A DNA stretch of 5,808 nucleotides from positions 1 through 5,808 of the forward strand of contig JBFWXZ010000197.1 of the NCBI GenBank assembly GCA_050186955.1, read 5' to 3'. The notes under the pieces are model-generated. The model did no database searches. It was given only the letters and a program-made list of their open reading frames with translations, and was not told the DNA's origin. The DNA comes from JACKJP01 sp050186955 (GTDB taxonomy: Bacteria > Pseudomonadota > Alphaproteobacteria > Rhizobiales > Tepidamorphaceae). Shown in pieces: positions 1 through 5,731 of this stretch. The position numbers and the translations under genes are program-made. Position 1 is the stretch's first letter. Every line of letters begins with the position of its first letter.

Positions 1-763
1 CGGCACCCGCATCCTGACCGCCGCCCATGTCATCGGCGACGCCACCGACATCACCGTGCGCACCGGTGACGGGCGCATCCGCAAGGCCCGCCTGCGCGCC
101 AGCGACCGGGCGAGCGACCTCGCGCTGCTCTATGTCGACGACAGGCTCCCGCCGCTCGAATTCGCCGGCGACGCGACCGCCGGCGCGCCGGTCTGCGCGG
201 TCGGCAACGCCTTCGGCCTCGGCCTTTCGATGAGCTGCGGCGTCGTCTCGGCGGTCCGGCGCTCCGGCGTCGGCTTCAATGCCATCGAGGACTTCGTGCA
301 GACCGACGCCGCCGCCAATCCCGGCATGTCGGGCGGCGCGCTGGTGGACGAGGAGGGCCGGCTCGCCGGCGTCGTCACCGCCATCTTCACCAAGAACTCG
401 GACGCCAATATCGGCGTCAATTTCGCCGTCGCCGCGCCGCTGGCGAAGACCGTGCTCGAGGCGCTCGACAGGACTGGCGGCTTCCGCCCGCTGCAGTCGG
501 GCATGCAGCTCGCCGCGCTTCCCGTCGACAATGACGGCGAGCTGGCGCTGCTCGTGCGCCGGGTCGCCGCGGGATCGCCCGCCGAGAAGGCCGGCATCGT
601 CGCCGGCGACCGCATCCTGACCGTCGGCGGCCGGCGCGTGACCAAGCCCGGCGAGGCCGCCGCCGCCTTCGCCCGGCTGGTCGCGCCGGCGAGCGTCGAA
701 CTCGGGATCGTGCGCGAGGGAGCCGCCCTGTCGGTTGCGGTGGAGTTCCCCGCCGCGCCATAA
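1..763 (+). CDS. Trypsin-like serine protease with C-terminal PDZ domain (Deg/HtrA-like), 5' end missing
   Basis: The reading frame is open from the window edge (first full codon at base 2) to a TAA at 761-763, giving 253 visible residues; the start and any signal peptide lie outside. The chymotrypsin-fold catalytic triad is complete. His is in TAAHV (visible residue 9), Asp in SDLALL (residue 39) and the nucleophile Ser in NPGMSGGAL (residue 110). A PDZ domain follows at about residues 168-248, with the typical GSPAEKAGIVAGDRIL segment. The order protease then one PDZ is that of DegP/DegS-type proteases, which usually act in the periplasm on misfolded or regulatory substrates; that location is assumed here. 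A GTG at 56 is only an internal codon, because the conserved His lies upstream of it. The protein ends 36 bases before the DUF6494 gene in the same direction, so it may be the first visible gene of the operon. The protease class is certain; the substrate is unknown. Confidence 0.93.
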   Translation, partial: GTRILTAAHVIGDATDITVRTGDGRIRKARLRASDRASDLALLYVDDRLPPLEFAGDATAGAPVCAVGNAFGLGLSMSCGVVSAVRRSGVGFNAIEDFVQTDAAANPGMSGGALVDEEGRLAGVVTAIFTKNSDANIGVNFAVAAPLAKTVLEALDRTGGFRPLQSGMQLAALPVDNDGELALLVRRVAAGSPAEKAGIVAGDRILTVGGRRVTKPGEAAAAFARLVAPASVELGIVREGAALSVAVEFPAAP

Positions 764-780
764 ATCGTCTGATCGCAAAA

Positions 781-788
781 GAGAGAGG
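781..788 (+). promoter_or_regulatory. Ribosome binding site of the DUF6494 gene
   Basis: The purine run GAGAGAGG ends 11 bases before the ATG at 800. It is the only clear signal in the 36-base gap after the protease gene and supports ATG 800 as the start. I see no convincing promoter or terminator in the gap, so the protease and the following genes may share a transcript. Confidence 0.6.
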
Positions 789-799
789 TTGAAGCCGAA

Positions 800-982
800 A
801 TGGACGAAGACAAGCTGAACATGTCGCTCCGCAAGTTCCTCAAGCAGGTCGGCGTGACGTCGCAGCGCGAGATCGAGGAGGTCGTGCGCAAGCATGGCGG
901 CCCGCTCAAGGTGAAGATGGTGCTGACCGCCGAGGGCACCGACCTCAACCACGTCGTCGAGTCGACCATCCTGACCGACTGA
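800..982 (+). CDS. Small DUF6494-family protein
   Basis: A 60-residue protein whose N-terminal half (MDEDKLNMSLRKFLKQVGVT, then SQREIEEVV) matches what I remember of the DUF6494 family: a short helical, helix-turn-helix-like start followed by a beta-rich tail. The function of the family is not known to me. There is no signal peptide, no membrane segment and no cysteine, so it is probably a soluble cytoplasmic protein. It ends with TGA four bases before the ATG of the ligase-like gene, which suggests co-translation. Members I recall have a slightly longer linker between the helical and beta parts, so this copy looks a little short. Its small size and conserved place beside the ligase-like gene suggest a partner or adaptor role, which is inference. 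Confidence 0.82.
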   Translation: MDEDKLNMSLRKFLKQVGVTSQREIEEVVRKHGGPLKVKMVLTAEGTDLNHVVESTILTD

Positions 983-986
983 CGCG

Positions 987-1727
987 ATGCACCTGCCCGA
1001 CCCGGTCCTGCCGCCGCTTCTCGAAGGCCATCCCGTGAAGGCGCCGGCCGATCCCTTCACCCACGCGGTGGAGGGCGCGCGCGCCGGCAGGCTGGGCGGC
1101 GGCGATTTCGTCTGGGCGCGGCGTGTCGACCGCTGCCAGGCGGCCATCGTGCTCGAGCCCGAGGTGCCGGCGGCGCGCGCCGCCGAGATGCTCTATGTCG
1201 CCGCCGTCGCCTTCGGTGACAGTTTCGGCGCCGTCGCGCCGCCGGAAATCGCGCTGACCTTCGACTGGCCGGCGGCGATCCGCGTCAACGGCGGCCGCGT
1301 CGGCGGGCTGAGCATCGCCGCCGCGCCGGTCGCCTCGGACGCCGAGGCGCCCGACTGGATGGTGGTCGGGATCGACATCGTCATCCGCGAGGCGGACCCC
1401 GATCCCGATCCCGGGCTGACGCCGGACGTCACCACGCTTGAGGAGGAGGGGTGCGGCGACATGGACCGCACCGCGATGATCGAATCCTGGTCGCGCCACC
1501 TGCTGACCTGGATCCTGACCTGGGAGGAGGACGGCTTCGCGTCCGTCCACACCAACTGGCTCGGCCGCCTGCAGGACGGCGACCGCGAAGTCGCGGTCGT
1601 CATCGGCGATACCGTCCATCGCGGCGTGCCGGCCGGCCTCGACGAGAACGGCAATCTCCTGCTGCGCACCGGCGACGGCGTGCGGCTGCTTTCCACCCTC
1701 GACTGGATGCGCGCGGCGGCCGCATGA
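987..1727 (+). CDS. Biotin/lipoate A/B protein ligase-like protein with DUF4444-type C-terminus
   Basis: The 246-residue protein has the core of the biotin/lipoate ligase fold. This is seen in FVWARRVDRCQAAIVLEPEV (residues 41-60), DWPAAIRVNGGRVGGLSIAA (93-112, matching the WPND...K-x-GG region of BirA) and WMVVGIDIVI (124-133, matching the VGIGINV strand). An acidic linker follows (about 134-156). The C-terminal WLGRLQDGDREVAV...GVPAGLDENGNLLLRTGDG fits the DUF4444 or BirA-like SH3-type tail. True ligases activate biotin or lipoate with ATP and attach it to a lysine of a carrier domain. Here the lysine expected before xGG is Arg104 and the glycine/arginine-rich loop of biotin ligases is not evident, so catalytic activity is doubtful. 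ATG 987 has no obvious ribosome binding site, but it lies just after the DUF6494 stop and includes the family-like N-terminus LPPLLEGHPVKAPADPF. No acceptor protein is encoded in the window. Confidence 0.87.
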   Translation: MHLPDPVLPPLLEGHPVKAPADPFTHAVEGARAGRLGGGDFVWARRVDRCQAAIVLEPEVPAARAAEMLYVAAVAFGDSFGAVAPPEIALTFDWPAAIRVNGGRVGGLSIAAAPVASDAEAPDWMVVGIDIVIREADPDPDPGLTPDVTTLEEEGCGDMDRTAMIESWSRHLLTWILTWEEDGFASVHTNWLGRLQDGDREVAVVIGDTVHRGVPAGLDENGNLLLRTGDGVRLLSTLDWMRAAAA

Positions 1728-2206
1728 GGATGCCGCGCACGATCCGCTTCGACGGCTCCGACGAGCATGTCTTCGAGCGCGCCGCCGCCCCCGACGAATG
1801 GGCGGTCAGCGGCGCCTTCGCCTTCGCCTCGATGGATGCGGGCGCGATCGGCGGCAAGACGCGACAGGCCTTCGCCAACGGCTTCCTCGGGCTCGCGAGC
1901 TTCGGCCGCTCGACCTTCGTCGCCGTGGCCGAGATCTCGCCGGCCGCGCAGGAAGCCGCGACGCGCGGTCTGGCGGCGCATTTCGTCGAGTTCTACGGCG
2001 CGCCGGACCTCGACGCGGCGTTGCCGGTGGCCGCCGACGAGATCGCCTTCGCCGCTCAGTTGTGCGAGGAGCACCCGATCAATACGCTGATCGCGGTATC
2101 GCGCGAATTCGGCGACGATGGCGAGATACGCGAGGCGTTCCGGGTGATCGCGCCGCCCGGCGAGAAGCCGCATGCGCGCATCTGGGACGTGGAGGAAGCC
2201 GAATGA
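1724..2206 (+). CDS. DUF6505-family protein
   Basis: A 160-residue protein that I place in DUF6505 by the N-terminal pattern RTIRFDGSDEHVFERAA..DEWAVSGAF, the central KTRQAFANGFLGLASFGRST segment, and the C-terminal IWDVEE. Its function is unknown. It has no signal peptide or membrane segment, and one cysteine (in FAAQLCEEHP). The start codon overlaps the ligase-like stop as ATGA and has no recognisable Shine-Dalgarno sequence, so translation probably depends on ribosomes finishing the upstream gene. A second ATG two codons later (1730) is an alternative start and would change little. The overlaps on both sides tie it to the ligase-like and DUF6352 proteins, probably as members of one complex or pathway. 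Confidence 0.82.
   Translation: MRMPRTIRFDGSDEHVFERAAAPDEWAVSGAFAFASMDAGAIGGKTRQAFANGFLGLASFGRSTFVAVAEISPAAQEAATRGLAAHFVEFYGAPDLDAALPVAADEIAFAAQLCEEHPINTLIAVSREFGDDGEIREAFRVIAPPGEKPHARIWDVEEAE
2191..2196 (+). promoter_or_regulatory. Ribosome binding site that fixes the DUF6352 start
   Basis: GGAGGA lies six bases before the ATG at 2203, inside the end of the DUF6505 gene. The DUF6352 frame stays open a long way upstream (at least to 1798). This strong site plus the ATGA overlap is the reason for choosing 2203. Confidence 0.75.
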
Positions 2207-3246
2207 CCGTCACTGCCGAGAAGCCGCGCGTCTTCTGGCGGTCCTCCGGGCTGCACCTGCTGGAGCGCGACGACGCCGGCCGGCTGGTTCCGACCGCCGA
2301 CTATATCCGCGCCTATCTGACGCGGCCGGAGGTGCATCCGGTCGAGGAATCCTGCGAGGCCGAGCACCGTCTCTTCGAGGCGCTCATGGCCGATCCGTTC
2401 CGCGCCGTCGCCGACGCCGAGATCGACGCCATCCGCGACCCCGACGCCCGCGCGGCCTATACGATCGTGCTGCGCTTCCGCGACGCGCTCACCGACCACG
2501 GCACGCTCGAGGGCGCCTATATGGCGCTGGCGACCGGTGGCGGCCTCGATCTGCCGCCGGTGTTCCTCGACCAGATGGTCCACGTCATCCTCGCCAACAT
2601 CCTGCGCGACGGCGCCGATCCGCTGCGGCTCAGGGCGGCCGAGCTCTTCTTCCGCGACCAGAACGTCAATGTCGACGACGGCCGGATGATGCTCGCCGAC
2701 GACGAGATCGTGTCGATGTACGCCGAAACCGGGGGCGGGCTGGGCGGCCTCGGCCAGTTGCTCGCCGAATCCGCGACGCCGGCCCGCCAGGTCGAGCTGG
2801 ATGTCCTCGACGAGGACAACGCCGCCCTCTACTGGGAGCGCTCCGACCGCTTCGACACCGTCGTCGATTTCCGCTTCTCGCTTCCCGCCCTCGACGCCTT
2901 CTGCCGGGTGATGGAGCTCTGGGTCTCGCATTTCCTCGGGCTTCAGGCGCGCATCCAGCCGATGCAGTCGATCCGCGACGAGCGCTGGTCGTGGCATGTC
3001 GGGCTCGACGCCGAGGCGACGCGCATCCTCAACGCGCTCTACAATGGCGACGACATCGCCTTCGAGGAGACGCAGCGGCTCGTCGCGCTGTTCCAGATGG
3101 AGATCCGCGATCGCGGCTCGGTCATCGATTCCATGAAGGGCAAGCCGGTCTATCTCGGCCTCGCCATGACGCCGGGCCGCAAGATACGCATGAAGCCGCA
3201 GAACCTGCTGGTCAATCTGCCGCTGCGGCAGGAAAAGCCGTCATGA
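2203..3246 (+). CDS. DUF6352-family protein
   Basis: A 347-residue protein assigned to DUF6352 from memory of its conserved blocks. These are VFWRSSGLHLL near the N-terminus (10-20), AAELFFRDQNVNVDDGRMML (145-164), GGLGQLLAES (181-190), YWERSDRFDTVVDFRF (210-225) and RWSWHVGLDAEATRILNALY (261-280). No signal peptide, membrane helix or nucleotide-binding loop is visible, and cysteines are few (C51, C234) and not arranged as a metal site. It is therefore probably a soluble, mainly helical cytoplasmic protein. Repeated acidic and aromatic motifs could form a binding surface, but no catalytic site can be named. It overlaps DUF6505 upstream and the small membrane protein downstream by four bases each, so equal dosage and a shared task are likely. 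A link to formate dehydrogenase maturation rests on remembered gene neighbourhoods only. Confidence 0.85.
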   Translation: MTVTAEKPRVFWRSSGLHLLERDDAGRLVPTADYIRAYLTRPEVHPVEESCEAEHRLFEALMADPFRAVADAEIDAIRDPDARAAYTIVLRFRDALTDHGTLEGAYMALATGGGLDLPPVFLDQMVHVILANILRDGADPLRLRAAELFFRDQNVNVDDGRMMLADDEIVSMYAETGGGLGGLGQLLAESATPARQVELDVLDEDNAALYWERSDRFDTVVDFRFSLPALDAFCRVMELWVSHFLGLQARIQPMQSIRDERWSWHVGLDAEATRILNALYNGDDIAFEETQRLVALFQMEIRDRGSVIDSMKGKPVYLGLAMTPGRKIRMKPQNLLVNLPLRQEKPS

Positions 3247-3524
3247 GCGACGAGCCGCGCCATTTCGCCGACGGGCCCGCCGCCAAGGCGGTCGCGGTGC
3301 TGGTGATCGTGCTGTCGGCGGCGCTGATCGCCTACATCCATCGCGGCGATCTCTTCCCCAAGCCCGCCGTCGCCTCCTCCAATCCCGAGCTCGACGCCTG
3401 CATCGCGCAGCGCACCGCGGAGGTCGACAGGATGGTGACGGAGGCGGTCGTCAACGCCGCCCAGGCGGAAACCTTCAAGACCCGCGCCATCCAGTTCTGC
3501 GAGGCGCAGTTCCCGCCGAAATAA
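3243..3524 (+). CDS. Small single-pass membrane protein with two cysteines, hypothetical
   Basis: A 93-residue protein with a short charged N-terminus, one hydrophobic segment at about residues 15-32 (AKAVAVLVIVLSAALIAY) and a C-terminal helical part of about 60 residues. That part carries Cys53 and Cys86, spaced so they could bracket a helix or hairpin. If the C-terminus faces the periplasm, as for a typical N-in anchor, the two cysteines may form a disulfide; the flanking charges do not settle the topology. I do not recognise the family. The ATG overlaps the DUF6352 stop as ATGA, and AGGA at 3230-3233 is a plausible ribosome binding site. It is the last gene of the plus-strand row and could anchor the soluble DUF proteins to the inner membrane, which is inference. 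Codon use matches its neighbours. Confidence 0.8.
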   Translation: MSDEPRHFADGPAAKAVAVLVIVLSAALIAYIHRGDLFPKPAVASSNPELDACIAQRTAEVDRMVTEAVVNAAQAETFKTRAIQFCEAQFPPK

Positions 3525-3530
3525 TTCGCT

Positions 3531-5597
3531 TCAGGCGTCGTCGACGAGGTCCTTGAGGAAGTCGTCGATGCTCAGCCCCTGGCGGGTGCGATCGCGCGCC
3601 TCGAGATAGTCGTTGGTGGTGCGGATGCGCGGCTTCTCGCCGGCGGCGAAGGGGTTGTCGGGGCGCTCGCTCATCTCCTGGATGCGGCAGGTGTCGCACA
3701 TCTCGATGACGCTCGCCGCGCCCGAGGCGAGGAACATCGGATGCTTGCCCTCGAGCCGCTCGCGGATGCGCTCGACGGTGCGCTTCGTCCCGAAGGGCTT
3801 GCCGCAGCGCACGCAGGCGAAGGGCTCCTCCTCGACGATGACGCGCTGCTCGGCGGCGGCCGGCGAGAAATCGTAGCCCGGCTCCAGCGAGATCACCTGC
3901 TCAGGGCAGGTGGCGGCGCAGATGCCGCACTGGACGCAGGCGATCTCGGTGAAGCGCAATTGCGGCTTCTCCGGATTGTCGGCGATGGCCGAGGCGGGGC
4001 AGGCGCCGACGCAGGACAGGCACAGCGTGCACCCCTCGGTGTCGATGGCGATCCGCCCGTAGGGCGCGCCCGCCGGCAGGGTGATCCGCTCCGGCTCGAT
4101 GCCGGCGATCTCGGCGAGCTTGGCGATCGCCGCGCGCGCCACCTGGCGCTTGCCGCCGACCGGGTCGAAATTCGCCGTCTTCAGCCTGTTGCGCGGCCCG
4201 AGCCCGGAAAGCAGGCGTCCCAGCTCGTCCGGATCGGCGATGGTCGCCAGATGCAGCCGTCCGCCGTCGATGCCGAGGCCGTCGAGGAAGGCGTTGGCGA
4301 GCGCCACCTGGTCGATGGTCGGCGCGTTCTCCTCCTCCTTGCGCGGATCGGCGAGGATGACGACGTGCTCGGCGCCGGCGGTCAGCGCGGCGATCAGGAT
4401 GTCGTGGCCGGTCTCGCCGACCGAATGCAGGCTGAGCGGCAGGGCGGTGCCCGGCAGGCCCTCACCGTGGCGCGCCAGCGCGGAGATCAGCGCCGAGCCG
4501 TGGGTGTCGTCGTGCAGCACCAGGATGGGACTCTTGCCGCCGGCCTTCAGATAGGTCGACAGCAGCGCCTGTATCCGCCGGATCAGGTCGCCGCGGCGCG
4601 GATAGTTGTAGGCGATGGCGCCGGTCGGGCAGACCGCGCTGCAATGGCCGCAGCCGCCGCAGATGCCGGGATCGATGGAGACGAGATTGCCGTCCTCGGC
4701 GATGGCGCCGGCCGGGCAGGCGTCGAGGCAGTTGGTGCAGCCGACCTTGCCGCTGCGGGCATGGGCGCAGATGTCGCCGTCATAGTCGACATAGATCGGC
4801 TTCTCGAACTCGCCGACCATGTCGGTGATCTCGAACATCGCCTCGGCGACGGCGCCGCGGCTTTCCGGATCGACGCGGAAATAGCCCTCGCGCTTGCCGT
4901 GGCCGGTGAACAGCGGCGCGCCGCCGCTCATGTCGAGGATGAGGTCGCAGCTCGACTGCGCGCCGTCGCGCGCCATCAGGAACTGCGCGTCGTCGCGCGA
5001 CGACGCCATCATCGGCGCGTAGTCGTCGACGGTGATCTCGAACTTCCCGAGCGAGCCCTTCGCCGCGCGGATGCGGCCGGCCATGATCGGGACGTCGGCG
5101 ACGTCCGGCGGCACGATGTCGCCGGGCTCGGCCAGCAGCAGGGTGACGGCGAGCCGTCCCGACAGCGTCTGCGCGGTCTCGAGCGCCCGCTGGCCGGACC
5201 CGTAGACGAGGCAGACGCCTTCCGAGCGTATGGTCTTGAGGTTCGCTGGGCGCACCTCGACCGAGGCCTCGGCGATCAGCGCCGCGATGCGCGCCGCCAT
5301 GTGGGTGCGGTCCTTCGACCAGCCGGCCTTCTCGCGGATGTTGAAGAAGCCGAGATCGGCCTCGCTGCCGCGCTCCTCCGCCAGCTCCCGGAACAGCGGC
5401 GCTTCCTGCGTGCAGGCGACGAGCACCGTCTTGCCGTCGGCGACGGCGAGCTCGAAGGCTTCCGTCTGCGTCCGGCAGAGATGGGAATGGATGACCGGCC
5501 GGTCCTCCGCGCCGAGCGCCTTGGCGATGTCGCCGGCGTCCAGCGGCATCGTATCCTCGCAGTTGCAGAGCAGAACCGTGCGGCCCTTGTATTCCAT
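3531..5597 (-). CDS. Four-cluster 4Fe-4S ferredoxin-type protein with HdrA-like N-terminus and MvhD-like middle domain
   Basis: A 688-residue soluble protein with no signal peptide. Order of parts: (1) residues 1-115 resemble the HdrA N-terminus, with CNC at 11-13, C41, VLVACTQEAPLFREL (58-72) and FFNIREKAGWS (84-94), recalling HdrA's ACSPRxHEPTFR and NIREQCSW. (2) Residues 127-160 resemble an FAD/NAD Rossmann start, GSGQRA (133-138) then LLLAEP with Glu157, but the third glycine is Ala. (3) The first ferredoxin pair is C277-x9-C287-x2-C290-x3-C294P and C313/316/319/323P. (4) Residues 357-470 resemble MvhD without its cysteines. (5) The second pair is C523/526/529/533P and C554/557/560/564P. 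(6) A CxxC pair at 595/598 and 634/637 looks like a zinc ribbon or rubredoxin-like knuckle. It should pass electrons between partners. From memory, such proteins are encoded beside alphaproteobacterial formate dehydrogenases. ATG 5597 is the first suitable start, though its ribosome binding site is weak. It converges on the plus-strand operon six bases away. Confidence 0.93.
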   Translation of the reverse strand: MEYKGRTVLLCNCEDTMPLDAGDIAKALGAEDRPVIHSHLCRTQTEAFELAVADGKTVLVACTQEAPLFRELAEERGSEADLGFFNIREKAGWSKDRTHMAARIAALIAEASVEVRPANLKTIRSEGVCLVYGSGQRALETAQTLSGRLAVTLLLAEPGDIVPPDVADVPIMAGRIRAAKGSLGKFEITVDDYAPMMASSRDDAQFLMARDGAQSSCDLILDMSGGAPLFTGHGKREGYFRVDPESRGAVAEAMFEITDMVGEFEKPIYVDYDGDICAHARSGKVGCTNCLDACPAGAIAEDGNLVSIDPGICGGCGHCSAVCPTGAIAYNYPRRGDLIRRIQALLSTYLKAGGKSPILVLHDDTHGSALISALARHGEGLPGTALPLSLHSVGETGHDILIAALTAGAEHVVILADPRKEEENAPTIDQVALANAFLDGLGIDGGRLHLATIADPDELGRLLSGLGPRNRLKTANFDPVGGKRQVARAAIAKLAEIAGIEPERITLPAGAPYGRIAIDTEGCTLCLSCVGACPASAIADNPEKPQLRFTEIACVQCGICAATCPEQVISLEPGYDFSPAAAEQRVIVEEEPFACVRCGKPFGTKRTVERIRERLEGKHPMFLASGAASVIEMCDTCRIQEMSERPDNPFAAGEKPRIRTTNDYLEARDRTRQGLSIDDFLKDLVDDA

Positions 5598-5722
5598 GCT
5601 GATGCTACCGACCCTGTTGGCGCGCGTTTCCTGAGAAACGACGCATGCCGTTGTTGATCATGCCCCCAAACCTGCCGGCTCGCGGTCCCGTATCGGCGTT
5701 GCCGCGACGACGTGTCGCGCCG
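5598..5722 (-). promoter_or_regulatory. Upstream region of the 4Fe-4S gene (probable leader/promoter)
   Basis: These 125 bases separate the iron-sulfur gene from the putative upstream minus-strand gene and are less protein-like than the rest of the window. They hold the CGTTTC/GAAACG inverted repeat and a TGATCA palindrome at 5655-5660. I could not identify a convincing -35/-10 pair, a sigma-54 GG-N10-GC site or an FNR/FixK-type TTGAT-N4-ATCAA box. No strong Shine-Dalgarno sequence precedes the start codon. If the upstream minus gene is real, the two may be co-transcribed and this may be only a spacer. Confidence 0.35.
5625..5640. repeat. Perfect inverted repeat in the leader of the 4Fe-4S gene
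   Basis: CGTTTC-CTGA-GAAACG has six-base arms and a four-base loop, and is centred about 35 bases upstream of the iron-sulfur gene's start. It could be an operator half-site pair or a small mRNA hairpin. It lacks a T-run, so it is not an intrinsic terminator. I do not recognise it as a known regulator's site. A six-base arm can arise by chance, so functional weight is modest. Confidence 0.4.
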
Positions 5723-5731
5723 CTAGCGGCG
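5718..5731. repeat. 14-base perfect palindrome over the stop of the partial minus-strand gene
   Basis: CGCCGCTAGCGGCG is self-complementary. Flanking TGTC and GACA extend the pairing with one bulged base. It overlaps the putative TAG stop. No T-run follows on either strand, so it is not a standard intrinsic terminator; it could be a transcript-end hairpin, a protein-binding site or chance in GC-rich DNA. Confidence 0.35.

Noticed and set aside
1798..2202. Upstream extension of DUF6352 to an earlier ATG
   Set aside because: It would run through the DUF6505 gene in a different frame with an Arg-rich product. GGAGGA before ATG 2203 and the ATGA overlap support the shorter form.
2056..2997. Minus-strand open frame of 313 codons opposite DUF6505 and DUF6352
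   Set aside because: The composition is shadow-like (Gly/Val/Glu/Arg runs) and it conflicts with two coupled, family-recognisable plus-strand genes.
2172..3242. Upstream extension of the small membrane protein's frame, and the arginine-rich open frame it shares with DUF6352
   Set aside because: The extension is Arg/Pro/Ala-rich shadow of DUF6352. The true start is ATG 3243, just before the hydrophobic segment and overlapping the DUF6352 stop.
3741..5657. Plus-strand open frame of 638 codons opposite the iron-sulfur gene
   Set aside because: Its product is an Ala/Arg/Asp/Gly-rich, low-complexity translation with no motifs, while the minus strand shows four ferredoxin cysteine sets. It is an antisense shadow caused by high GC.
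5651..5665. Possible FNR/FixK box around TTGATCATG
   Set aside because: It lacks the TTGAT-N4-ATCAA spacing; only a TGATCA palindrome is present.
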